Assembly: GCA_902806565.1 (NCBI GenBank) | Contig: CADCXA010000001.1 | Coordinates: 186,001-250,000, forward strand | Origin: Hypoxylon rubiginosum | Lineage: Eukaryota > Ascomycota > Sordariomycetes > Xylariales > Hypoxylaceae | DNA length: 64,000 nt | Reading direction: 5' to 3' | Shown here: one piece after another, positions 22,907 to 33,200 of the stretch | How positions within the stretch are numbered: position 1 is the first letter of the stretch | How the letters are laid out: every line of letters starts with the position of its first letter | Position numbers and translations under genes: made by a program | Notes under the pieces: generated by a model | Databases searched by the model: none | Told to the model about the DNA's origin: nothing | Seen by the model: only the letters and a program-made list of their open reading frames with translations

Positions 22907-25900
22907 TTACGTTTGCTTCGTTCCGTTCGCTTGATGATTGGCAGCACTTGTCGATCCGTCCTTGGAAGAGGTACCATCTCCCTTTTTTGAGAGAAACATG
23001 GCCTTGAATTCCGCATTGCTCTTGGATTTGCCAGTGCCACCAACACCATTCGCGCTCGTCGTTCCATGATTCTCCTTACTATCGTTCTTCGATGCAACGA
23101 AGCCTAGGCCTCGCTTCGGCCCAGCTCGGCCCGGTCCCGGTCTTCGGACGTTCTGAGGAGGCGGCATAAAACTGGCCGCCTTCGAACCACCTGCACGACT
23201 GTTTGATGCCGTCTTGCCTTTACCCGTGACGATCTTGTCCTCCCTTATTTCGCTCTTTTCTTTGAAGAGATCTTTCGTGGTACCCGTTCGAAGCTTGCGA
23301 CCAGGTGCAATCTCGTACCCTTCTAGAGCTAGTGCCGCCCGCCCAACCGTTGCCGCATCTGAGAACTCGATTATCGCGCCCTGGTGATCAGGACGCAGTA
23401 CGAGCTTGACGATTTCGCCGTGCTTCTCGACTAGTGCTCTGACACGCGCATCGTTGACCGTATCCGGTACATTCATGATGGCGATCGTACGTTCCTGGAT
23501 TTCCCTCGGCGTCGGCTGTTGACCTCCACCGTACGAAGTACCAGGTCCATCCGCCATCATCACGTCGCCATCTCCGGAAGGTGCAGGAGATGCAGAAGCA
23601 CGGTCGCCTCTATTGGTAGCAAAGGGCTTGAAGTTGGTCTCTTTGCTGAGTTCGACCAGGAGGATCTGCGACTTGAATTTAGTCTTGTCGAGTTCGAGAG
23701 CCTTTTGCGCTTCCTCTTTCGTCTCAAACACGACGTAAGCGGTACCCAGACTTTTGCCGCCTAGGTTTGTGACGATGCGCACGCTGTCTACCTTCCCATA
23801 CTTGCCAAATACATCTCGAAGGTCACTCTCGCTAGCAGAGGAATCGACATTCTTGACTCGAATTTCCCGACCCTCGGAAATAGCACCTTCGCGGCCCTTC
23901 TTTCGGGAGGGATCCGAGTACTTGGATTGCAGCTGAAACTTGCCCTCGATAAGCTTCCCGTTGAGCTGCGTCGCATTCAAGGCGGAGTCTTGGTCTCTAA
24001 ACGAAACGTAGCAGAAGCGACGGTGAGTATTGTACTTGAGAGAGGGAAAACGGATGCTAAAGACCTCACCGCAGTCCTTAAAAAGGTTGCGGATGTATGT
24101 TTCGTCGGCGGTTGGGGGATAGTTGGATACGAAGAGAGTCAGGCCGGTGCCGGGTTTCACGGTGATCTGATTATGACCAAAATACTTCTGGTCTCGTAAA
24201 AGGGCCGACTGCACATCTTCCGTGGATCTGAATTCGATCAATGTGGAGCTAGACTCGCCATCGGCCTCCCTGCGAACGTCCAAATTGTTGATGTGCCCGT
24301 ACTCCCTGAAATACTTACGGATAGCCGTCTGCGTAACATCTGCTGGCAGGTTCGTGACCATGACCGAAGTGTTTTCCCGGTCGCGCTTAAGCTTCTGCTC
24401 GTTAGCCGCGTCGTTGGTAGCGTCGGCCTCAGCGTTCTTGGCGCGCTTGGTTACACCATGGGATGCATCGCCGGGTGTGGACTCGCGTTTTCTCTTACCG
24501 GACGGTGATCCCGTGCCATTCTCTGCGGCGTCGGGCGCCACCTGCTGCTGGGCCTGTTGTACTTGGGCGGCGTAGGCGGCGGCAGCTTCGGCGTTTTCCC
24601 GCTCGCGACGCTTGGCAACTTCCTGCTTAGCCTGATAAATCATGTCGAGCGCTTGGTGGAGGGTGTCGGGCCGCTCGTAGTCGTTGCAGTGCTGTAGGTA
24701 TACCTCCATGACTCGTTCAGGCCAGTCTAGAGTCGCTCGCGAAATGGCACGTTGCAGGACGGTGGTGGCGAGGCCGGGAACTCGTTTCAATTTGGTGCCA
24801 CCCACTGGCGTGGCTGGAGTGGGACTTCGGGGCTTCGGCTTGGAGGAGTATACCATCATCTCCCAGAGGTAGTAATTTAGCCAGAAGTCGTAGCTGTCGG
24901 CGAGCAGAGCCTGGCCGGCCATCCGGTCCCAGTGGTTTCTCGCATCGTCGATTTCCCCCTTCACCTCTGTAAGGTACTGTATGAGGATGCGCTGCAGTCT
25001 GTAGTTAGGATCTCCGCGGTACGCATCTTTGTAGAGGCGTCTGCCCCACAGGTCGACGTCCTCCAGCGCAGCCAGCAAGCCAACCTCGGCGACGTCGGCC
25101 GCGTCTTCGGGAGCGTCAGGATCCATAGCCGTTCGCTTCAGGAAGCCGCACCAGGCGGTATACATGTCCAGAACGCTTGCCATACCGTTCTTGTCGAGGG
25201 CCTTCGTGTTTGTAGCGGCGTGTTTGATAGACTCGACATTATGAAATGACCAACCTGCTTCCTCGGCCGTCAATATGTATCTAGACCAGAGGGGTCCGGA
25301 CCAGGGACAGTGGGTTGTCGCTCGTTGGTAAAACTCTAGCACGTTAGGTAGAGCCAATTGCGGCTGCAAAGTTCTGGCCTGGTGCTGTACCCCGTACAAG
25401 TAGACAACCGCATCGCTCCAAGCCTCGTCGTCGAAGGCAAATACGCCGCTCAGCGCTCTCGAGAACAGGCCGAGACAGAGCGAGATGGCCAGCGCAGGGT
25501 TCCTCGTATTCTTGATCTGCAGCATTTCCCAGCTCAGATACTCCTTCATGATGGCCCTGTGCGCTTCTTGGTCGCCCGACTTGACAGCCCTGTTCAGCTT
25601 TAGTTCATACGGTTCACGTGCCTCGTATGCGAGCTTGGCCTCTTGGGCGCTCGCGGTCACCTCTTTGAACTCGGACTCGTACGCGGTATTGTTATACGTG
25701 CTCAGAAAACTGGAAAACATCTGCGACGTGTTATCCCAAGTGGAGTGGGGCACCTGGAGTCGGTCGCGGAAGAGGTGAGAAATGCGCCTCACGCCGACGG
25801 GCGTTCGAGTTCTGGCCAGCTGCTCTAGCTCTATCGAGACCCATCTGTTCCAAAACTCGTGGCTGTCGTTAATGCGATACCTAATGGCATCGTAGCCCTC

Positions 25901-26173
25901 GCTCCAGAGGCTAAGGGCGGCATCGAACGAGAATAGATCGCGACCTATCTGCTGTTCCTCCTCGGGCCACCCAGCCTCGCTCGTCTGGCAATCGGTGAAG
26001 AGCGACCAGAACCATTCGCAATAGGCCAACCAGATCTTTAGGCTTCCGGGCTCGGAGGAGACGGCGTTCTTGAAGAGCTCGACGACTTTGACGCGGGCCT
26101 CGAGGTCGTTGGCATGTCGGCTCTCCTCTTCCACGTAAGCTAACCAGCTATCCTCACCCACGGGGTTCGCCAT
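22907..26173 (-). CDS. PRP24: U4/U6 snRNP recycling factor PRP24/SART3
   Basis: Nuclear splicing factor that anneals U6 with U4 snRNA and recycles U4/U6 snRNPs. It is a single uninterrupted frame of 1088 aa from the ATG at 26173. Residues to about 520 form HAT-type half-TPR repeats rich in W and Y (for example LKIWLAYCEWFWSLF, YDFWLNYYLWEMMVY). A basic, low-complexity linker follows (KRKRESTPG). Four RRMs come next, with recognisable RNP cores: SVMVTNLP, LTLFVSNYPP (with RRFCYVSF), IRVKNVD (with GTAYVVF) and IAIMNVP. The extreme C-terminus has NAEFKAMFLSKKG, matching the Lsm2-8-interacting motif of PRP24 proteins. The HAT domain shows the SART3-like architecture kept in filamentous fungi and lost or divergent in budding yeast. 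The absence of introns in so long a gene is notable beside its neighbours. Identity is well supported. Confidence 0.94.
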   Translation of the reverse strand: MANPVGEDSWLAYVEEESRHANDLEARVKVVELFKNAVSSEPGSLKIWLAYCEWFWSLFTDCQTSEAGWPEEEQQIGRDLFSFDAALSLWSEGYDAIRYRINDSHEFWNRWVSIELEQLARTRTPVGVRRISHLFRDRLQVPHSTWDNTSQMFSSFLSTYNNTAYESEFKEVTASAQEAKLAYEAREPYELKLNRAVKSGDQEAHRAIMKEYLSWEMLQIKNTRNPALAISLCLGLFSRALSGVFAFDDEAWSDAVVYLYGVQHQARTLQPQLALPNVLEFYQRATTHCPWSGPLWSRYILTAEEAGWSFHNVESIKHAATNTKALDKNGMASVLDMYTAWCGFLKRTAMDPDAPEDAADVAEVGLLAALEDVDLWGRRLYKDAYRGDPNYRLQRILIQYLTEVKGEIDDARNHWDRMAGQALLADSYDFWLNYYLWEMMVYSSKPKPRSPTPATPVGGTKLKRVPGLATTVLQRAISRATLDWPERVMEVYLQHCNDYERPDTLHQALDMIYQAKQEVAKRRERENAEAAAAYAAQVQQAQQQVAPDAAENGTGSPSGKRKRESTPGDASHGVTKRAKNAEADATNDAANEQKLKRDRENTSVMVTNLPADVTQTAIRKYFREYGHINNLDVRREADGESSSTLIEFRSTEDVQSALLRDQKYFGHNQITVKPGTGLTLFVSNYPPTADETYIRNLFKDCGEVFSIRFPSLKYNTHRRFCYVSFRDQDSALNATQLNGKLIEGKFQLQSKYSDPSRKKGREGAISEGREIRVKNVDSSASESDLRDVFGKYGKVDSVRIVTNLGGKSLGTAYVVFETKEEAQKALELDKTKFKSQILLVELSKETNFKPFATNRGDRASASPAPSGDGDVMMADGPGTSYGGGQQPTPREIQERTIAIMNVPDTVNDARVRALVEKHGEIVKLVLRPDHQGAIIEFSDAATVGRAALALEGYEIAPGRKLRTGTTKDLFKEKSEIREDKIVTGKGKTASNSRAGGSKAASFMPPPQNVRRPGPGRAGPKRGLGFVASKNDSKENHGTTSANGVGGTGKSKSNAEFKAMFLSKKGDGTSSKDGSTSAANHQANGTKQT

Positions 26174-26439
26174 TTTGTCCTTGTATCGCGCAGAGACAGG
26201 CCGGCTGGCTTCATGTGTTTCGCGGGCTCGGTAGTTGGACTTTCTTTTCGGATCGGGTTAGGCTGCAGTCGTTTGTCGTTGCGCACGGGGTTGTCGCTAC
26301 AAACGGAAAACTTGTCCTCTTCCTCTCGGGTTATGCGACCGGAGTTGTTTGAAACAGGGAAATCCGGGCTCTACGATTGGCCGGGATTGGGATGCCGATC
26401 GGCAAACCTTGGATCTATATGTCAGGCCAATACGTAACG

Positions 26440-26670
26440 TATCGCGGTGCGGTGCGGTGCGGGTTACGTGAGTGTGAGTTGTAATGTGCGTTATGTAGGT
26501 GTAGGTGGTATGGCTTGGATCCGTATGGATCGTATAAGATACGTACGGGCCAGGCAAGGTACACACGGTACACACGGTACACACACTTCCACACTTGCAC
26601 GGGTCCACGGCTGGGTAATAAATTGGCCAGTTTGCCAGGTTGCCAGGTTGCCAGTTGCCAGGTGCCAGGG
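26440..26670. repeat. Cluster of short tandem repeats upstream of PRP24
   Basis: Three different short tandem repeats sit within 230 bp: GCGGT repeated about four times near 26443-26461, GGTACACAC repeated three times at 26558-26584, and TTGCCAGG with slightly shortened copies about four to five times at 26632-26669. They lie 270-500 bp upstream of the PRP24 start codon, so they could affect its promoter, but they may simply be slippage products. Confidence 0.7.
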
Positions 26671-27849
26671 AAAAAAAGAATGGCGAGATATGGGAATAAA
26701 CTGAAAAATGATCAACACGCGACGGAGAATTTTTAGTTGGACAGATTGGCGGCACGGGCTAGGTCTCGAATTTTTGATCGGCGAGTTGATCTCGGTATTG
26801 GGGTGCTTGGACTTGGGGGATAAAGAGGAACGGCGGGTTAATTAAATTTGAATATTCCTAGGTAGTTATTTTTTTTTATTCACTGAAACATGTCCGATGA
26901 CAAAAAGATATGCGATGCGGTAATGCGTTAGGTATGTGTGTTGTGTTGTGTGTTTCTTCTCTTCCACACTCTTTTTCTTTCTCTTTGTCTTTTGTTCTTT
27001 TCGTGATCTTCCTTTCGTTATTCTGTTCGTTTCTTCTTTAACCCTTCTATTCCTCCAGATCCAGATCTCCCTCTTGGGGAAGACGAAGAGAGAGGCACAG
27101 GCGCAAGTGTGTTTGGTAAGATGGGTCCGACCAGGGATAGTAAACGGAAAAGTAGAAAAAAAAATTATATTAGACGAGGTGAGTTCTTGGATGCAAGTCC
27201 AGATGTCTTGGGATGCAATGGAAGTCCGCCAGACTAGGGACCCCACTCCTTCTACGTTTTCTTTTCCCGGGCAGCATGTAGGTACGGTAAGTGCAAGTAC
27301 CTAGATTAGTCCTAGTGGGAGATCATTTGATTACCGTATGGTACCTTAGGTGCTTGGGTGCCTTAGGTGCTTACCCTGTTACCGTTACCCTGTTACCCAG
27401 GCCTACATATGTACCTATAAACCCTTGGCTTGTTTGAACCTTCAGCCATTGAACGGATGCTGCAGCAGACTAAAGTACTACCTTTAGCTACTACCTTAGC
27501 AACCCGCAGCCTATAACCCCCTAACCCCTAACGGTACTTTGAAAGACCGAGTTGCGACGTTACCGTATTTTTGTACCTAGCAACCTGGGAATTTCACCAC
27601 CTGGGCAGTGTTCCCAGAGGTAATCCCAGTAACGATGACCTAGAGACCTAGAGACCGCGCGAACCCCCCGTGGACCCTTTTTGACTTCTATTAATTCCGT
27701 GCAGATCCCCCCGCTAATCCACATGTCCGCCCTGTTCTGTTATACATCAATTGATCAATGTTATACATGTTCTACATGGTACATGTTTTATGCTCCGAAG
27801 GCCGACCTAGCTGTCGGGCTTGCTGGGAATTGCGAATTACTTCAAGTCC

Positions 27850-27958
27850 TACTTCGTTTCGTACCCTACTTCGTTTCGTACCCTACTTCGTTTCGTACCC
27901 TACTTCGTTTCGTACCCTACTTCGTTTCGTACCCTACTTCGTTTCGTACCCTACTTCG
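27850..27958. repeat. Perfect 17-bp tandem repeat, 6.4 copies
   Basis: The unit TACTTCGTTTCGTACCC occurs six times head to tail without a single mismatch, followed by a seventh partial copy of 7 bases. Because 17 is not a multiple of 3 and the array has no stop codon on the plus strand, all three plus-strand frames are open across it, which produces three spurious overlapping frames. The perfect identity points to recent expansion or active homogenisation. Confidence 0.95.
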
Positions 27959-29111
27959 TCCCACACATCTTCATTCACCCACCATCGTCATATCATCACT
28001 TTTATATGTATGAGCCACCAGCCATACCAGCCACTATATGCAAGCCTTAGGAACCGGGGATGTGGGATGTCTACGTAGACGTACGTATGTGGCCGACCGT
28101 CTTCGGCGTTTTCGGCATCATACATGTAAGTTGCCAGCTTTTGCCTAGGTCCTAGGACTATTAAGACCGCAGGACCGCTACTAAAGACGACTAAGACGAC
28201 TAAAGACTGCTACGTCGAGTGCTATACCGCGTAGAGCTAAATTAAGTGACACGACGGCGCAGCCAAGGAAGGGTTTCTGGTCGCACAGGTCGTACCCGAG
28301 GTTCTAGAGCTGGTCTAGACCATCCCTAGCACCCCCGAATAGATGAAGACTGCAGATGCCAGCCAGCCCAGCCAAATCATCTCGACGATGCAGTAGATGC
28401 GGCCACGCCAATGTCGTCATTTGTCTTACAGCATTCCCCCCCCCTTGTGTCCCCCTTGTCGACCTCGCGGTCCCTTTATGGTCGGCCTTGGCTGCATTCA
28501 CCTTGCTAGTCTTACGATATGACGACCTCGCGACCATATATTTATTCCTTACTCCAAGTCCGAACCCGCCCCTCCATTTACTATGTACATACGTACGCGT
28601 ACTTCATACATGTTTACAGTAGAAATACATATCACGTGTGTGTCTATGTGTATGAAAAAGCAATGGTCACGTAACATCGGGCTTTGTTCAAGACTTTCAA
28701 TGCCTATCCTATGTACATAGTATGTAATCCATACAGTCCATAATGGCATGTCCATCTTAGCTTACCTAAGATATACCCCCTTCAGTTCTTAGTCATGGCC
28801 TATGGTCCTGATATGAATGTTGCTACTGTAGCAATCTTGTATCTAGCAATCTTGTGTCTTGACCAATCTGCCCACGTACCTACCTCCTAGTAAATAACAG
28901 CACTTGTTACTCTCTCTGGTCAAAACGTATTTCGTTCCCTGACATATATCGCATCATGATCCTAACCCGTCTCATCTGTTCTCAGCATTTCCTCGGGACG
29001 GGTCGAGTGCTAGCGTCGTCAGGGGGTGCGGAATAACCTCCCTTCGGCAAGCTTCCATTGGGAACTTCAGCCATCAATGTGAGGCTGTTTCTTAACGACG
29101 GGACGGAAGAG

Positions 29112-29121
29112 TACCTAGGTA
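29112..29121. promoter_or_regulatory. TACCTAGGTA palindrome, copy 3
   Basis: Exact copy of the intergenic palindrome in gene-poor DNA, far from any recognised gene. Confidence 0.4.
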
Positions 29122-31555
29122 TATATTCATATGTAAAGTGGCCTGATATCCTCTCGAGAGATGGAACGGGAACATGAACGGCTAATACCAATACAGCTGA
29201 ACTTACCGCCGATCTGCCCTCCCCACTTCGTGCCGGCATCATGGAGTAAATGGGGATCGCGGCATCGCAAGGCTTGCAGAAAGACGAACTATTATGCTGT
29301 AGGCTTCCAATGGCTTGCAGTGGCTTGCAGTTGGGCAGGCGGCGTGGGGGAGGGAGTGAAGAATTATCGAGGCGCATCAACTCTCACGTCTTCAACCCAT
29401 AAGTTGTAGCCATACCTAAGTCGTAGCGCTGATAAGGGCTTACCAACAGCTTAGATGCTTGTTCTCTTCTACTCAATGCGTACGGGCTACCTCTCGAAAA
29501 AGGCAATGGACGTGGTAGATCCATCATGCCCCCGTAGAAAGGCGGAGAGATGAAGCGCATATATTGCTTCCTTGGTATAAAGGTGCTGCCGCGGTCGTTG
29601 GACCCCTGAGTGACGCCTGGAGCTGAATGGGCATCTAAAGAGAAGAGATTGCTCTGTAACTTTGTACCGACGTAGTCGCAGCCCGACAAAAAGAAAAATA
29701 TCAGAGTTCCATTCGTCAAGGCTACGTTCAAATCAAATGCCCTCAAATCTTAAAAAAATACTAGCTATCGGGATAGCCTCGAGGCGACCCCATATACCGG
29801 CACGCCAAGGTGGATCAACGTAGCACTTTGGAACGATATGTGAGTTGTCCGCGCGTGGCTTCTCCGGGGAGGTAAGGGTTTTTAGACCAATGAGAGGGTG
29901 TCATGCATTATGGTCCTTGAGGTGCGACAGTGAATTCACAATACACAATACACATTGGCAGCTAATCTTTAGGCCTCACCGCACTCGGTATACCGTCGCT
30001 GTCTTAGGACCGTATGTTCCTCTCTAGACGTTATCTCCATCGCTAATACTATCCATCTTCCCCAGCCTTATCCAGGTCCATTCAAGTTCCACCACATCTC
30101 CATAATAGCCGCCTCGCCGGAATTTGACATATTACATGTCATATCTGACCTATATGGCCACCGTACATGGAGCAACTTGCGACCCCTGATAGCCCTGATA
30201 GCCCTGATAGTGAGCTCATCCTCTGCGAACAACCTTACGGATTTAAAATCGACCTTGTGTGCTTCGGGCGTCGTACGGTCAATGCCGGAACAGGGGCCAT
30301 TCGTCGAGGTTACAGATCACCAGTCACATCATATCATATCAGTTCATGTAAATATCTAATGTGTAGACACCCTAGGAGGTAAATACTTAATTCCAACAAA
30401 CCAAGCCCTAAATAGCCATAAATCCTATGGATCTATCAACGAGGACAACCCATCAGCCAGCTAAGGTGCTTTCAACCCCTTTAACCCTTCAAACAAGAAA
30501 TTCCCTAAACACTCACCGTCCCGTTCAAGAACGCATATTTCAGGATTATTAGCGCAGGTTTCCTTGCAACGGTAACGCAAGGCCACCCGGCAGACTTAAA
30601 TGTTACCGTAACAGTTCCGGGTAACACGTAGGCTCAGTACGGGTCCTATTAGAGCCTCCTTATCGTAGTTTACGCATACTCGTCCCCCATCCAGCCCCGT
30701 CCCCTGGGAGCCCAAGCTTCATTGTGGAGGCAGAAGAAGGGTACTAGATTCTAGTCTGATACCTCGAGGACGTCGCCGCTTAAGTGGGAGTACTTAAGTT
30801 TTAGAAGGCACTAAGGAAAAGCCACGGCTTGGCCGTAGGGCTAGGCTAATTAAACGACTCAATAAGCTACCTAACTAGGAGACAGCTGCCATGACTAGCA
30901 AATATAGTCGTAGCCCGGTTTCTATAGTCTATTATGTCTATGATTAAGTAGGAGAGTGATTAGAAGTTTACAGGCTCGTTCAGTCCGAGTCTAGACTCAT
31001 CGCTACACACTCCCTGCCATCAACCAAGCAACTAAGACCTAGGGCTAAGGTGATGAAATGAAGATCATCACGTAGATAGGTCGGGCTACCTAACCGAGCC
31101 TTTCACACGAGCCTTATTTCAATATGCCATAACTACCTGATATAATCCTTAAGTCCCAGAAATATAGAGTCGGGACAAGAGACCGGCCATTCCTCCTTCC
31201 GAATGTCCAACTTCTACGGCTAGTCGCGTCTGAAATAAGTGTACTTATTAGAAGTCTGTCTTCAAGTCTATTCAACCTTATAAGCCTTCGTCGTATAGAA
31301 ATCAGCATAATAACTTTCGTAAAAGCAGGCATTTCCCCCTTCTCCTATATTCGAGGCAGATAGCTCATGGGTTCTCGACAGCGATATCCTCGCCAGTACT
31401 CGAGCTTTACCTGATCCATCCTGATAGATCAGCAGTTCTTCTAATACGTAAGTAACTCTTAGCCTCAAGGGTCTGGTTAGACTAATTACCTACCGGGCAC
31501 AGTAGTCGGCTGTGTATCTACAGAATTGAGTATTCCAAAACATAGATGCCCCAAG

Positions 31556-31565
31556 TACCTAGGTA
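31556..31565. promoter_or_regulatory. TACCTAGGTA palindrome, copy 4
   Basis: Exact copy, about 580 bp upstream of the dehydrogenase gene at 32145 and surrounded by further CTACCTA/TAGGTA half sites. Confidence 0.4.
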
Positions 31566-32058
31566 TGCAACAAAAGGCTTAGCTACCTAGTTAATATGAT
31601 AGTTAACCTACCTAAGTAGTTGAGTTAGTTAGTTACCTTTCTAATGCCATTCTTGAAATATTCTCAGGAATTCAAACATCTACCGTGCGGTAGGACCAGG
31701 CAAACCAGTATGATTTATCAGCTAATATGATATATCATTCTGATTAATTCGTACCTCTCCCATCTTGCGATAATCTATCGTTTATTTGATATAGTTGCGG
31801 TGCCGCATCCGGAGCCGGGGCGTATTATAAATCAACGGGTTCGGGCTGCGGTCTAGATCCCCCCTTTTCGGGAACGTAAGCCAATCAAATCGTCGCCGAG
31901 CCACAATTAACGTCATAGGGGTTACAAATTCCAAGGAGATCAGATAGATCTCCTGACATTATATTTGACTTCATCGGACTGCTAGTACTACAAACCTGTG
32001 TTATACTTGTGGGTATATAAGGTATCCGTCTATTACAATACCTACTCAAAGGCTAATC

Positions 32059-32068
32059 TACCTAGGTA
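32059..32068. promoter_or_regulatory. TACCTAGGTA palindrome, copy 5, proximal promoter of the dehydrogenase gene
   Basis: Exact copy 76 bp before the ATG of the dehydrogenase gene, the closest of the seven to a start codon. A regulatory role is inferred only from its position and repetition. Confidence 0.4.
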
Positions 32069-32144
32069 CGCACAGCACATTGGCTAGGGGGAAACCGAAG
32101 TCTATAGACATCACATACCTACTAACTCAACATCAAGTTTCAAA

Positions 32145-33200
32145 ATGTCCCCCGGAAAGAAAGTCTTCATCGTCGGACCTGGCCTCATTGGTTGGAACGT
32201 GCTCGAGTTGCTAGCCAAGGAGGACTACTCAGTGACGGGATATGTCAGGAGACAAGAACATGCAAACCAGATCATAGCCACCGGGGCCACCGACACGGTC
32301 CTTGGCGATCTCAACGACACGGCTCTTATCACGAAGCACGCACTATCCCACGATATCATCATCCACACGGCCACTGCGGACCATCTTCCCAGTGTACAAG
32401 CTATCCTAGATGCGGTCCAGCAGCGCGCCGAGAAGGATCTCGGTACCATTTTCATCCACACCTCGGGAACCTCCGTCCTGGACGATGGCGCTGCAGGGAG
32501 CCGTAAATCGGATAAGGTGTACCACGACAATATAGTGTCAGAGGTGGACTCGGTTCCCGACGACGCCCCGCACCGGCAAATTGACCTTGCCATCGTCAAG
32601 GCCCAGAAGCAATTGGCCGAGAAGGCCAAAATCGCCATTATGATCCCCCCGACTATCCATGGCCTCAACCCCAGCCACGGGCGCCTAACGATCCAGATTC
32701 CCACGCTGACTCGTTACGCTCTTAAGTACGGCTATGCGGGACACATAGGTGCAGGCCTCTCTGTTGAGAGCAACATCCACGTTCTCGACTTGGCGAGGGC
32801 ATACGTGGTGGTACTACACCACCTAGAGTCAACGCCAGCCAGCAGCCCCGAGATCCTAGAGAACCCTTATTATTTTATCGAAGCGACGGGCGACGAGGAG
32901 CCGAGCTGGAAGGATATAGCTTCCGTTATTGGGTCGGAGCTGCACAAGGCCGGGCTCATCGCGGACCCGAACCCGCGCACGATCCCGCGGGAGAATTATA
33001 ACGACCTGTTTGCGGATTTTACGGATGCGGTGGTCGGTTTGAACAGCCGCAGCCGTGCCGTGCGGTTGCGCGAGCTGGGTTGGAAGCCCGTAGAGAAGGG
33101 CTGGCGGGAGAGCTACGTGCAGGACGAGCTTCCCCTTATTCTCGAGGAGGAAGTAGATCGAAAGGCTTTCGGCGGCTATCAGGGAACGGTCGCTAGTTAG
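32145..33200 (+). CDS. Extended SDR / NmrA-like NAD(P)-dependent epimerase-dehydratase family protein
   Basis: Single-exon gene of 351 aa. The N-terminus carries a Rossmann nucleotide-binding strand-turn-helix (KVFIVGPGLIGWNVLELL), with a GxGxxG variant at about residues 11-16 and a basic VRR after beta-2 that would favour NADP. DLND and HTATADHLP follow as later cofactor-contact strands. The classical YxxxK is not obvious; the catalytic-position region reads HTSGTSVLDDG with KVYHDN downstream, as in atypical SDRs. The protein resembles fungal NAD-dependent epimerase/dehydratase proteins often found near secondary-metabolism or detoxification genes, but no biosynthetic partner is adjacent. 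The substrate is unknown. The start ATG follows a typical fungal A-rich leader (TTCAAAATG). The fold assignment is confident, the reaction is not. Confidence 0.85.
   Translation: MSPGKKVFIVGPGLIGWNVLELLAKEDYSVTGYVRRQEHANQIIATGATDTVLGDLNDTALITKHALSHDIIIHTATADHLPSVQAILDAVQQRAEKDLGTIFIHTSGTSVLDDGAAGSRKSDKVYHDNIVSEVDSVPDDAPHRQIDLAIVKAQKQLAEKAKIAIMIPPTIHGLNPSHGRLTIQIPTLTRYALKYGYAGHIGAGLSVESNIHVLDLARAYVVVLHHLESTPASSPEILENPYYFIEATGDEEPSWKDIASVIGSELHKAGLIADPNPRTIPRENYNDLFADFTDAVVGLNSRSRAVRLRELGWKPVEKGWRESYVQDELPLILEEEVDRKAFGGYQGTVAS

Larger units (their letters stand above)
26174..32144. other. Gene-poor region with short tandem repeats
   Basis: Six kilobases follow the PRP24 start without a recognisable gene. 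The first 500 bp, upstream of PRP24, is full of short repeats. Beyond 26.8 kb there are T-rich tracts, several GTTACC-rich stretches (27360-27620), a perfect 17-bp tandem repeat at 27850-27958, a threefold CCCTGATAG repeat near 30184-30210 and three exact TACCTAGGTA palindromes. Segments at 30.7-32.0 kb are AT-rich with stops in all frames, as expected of neutral or RIP-affected DNA. No transposon protein could be recognised. Confidence 0.5.

Noticed and set aside
27681..28078. Three overlapping plus-strand frames with RTLLRFVPYFVSYPTS repeats
   Set aside because: They are produced by the 17-bp stop-free tandem array; no other coding evidence.
29384..29746. Possible ribosomal RNA or transposon fragment
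   Set aside because: Wording of the sequence (GCTTACCAACAGCTTAGATGC) looked rRNA-like at first, but no conserved rRNA core or transposase motif could be matched.
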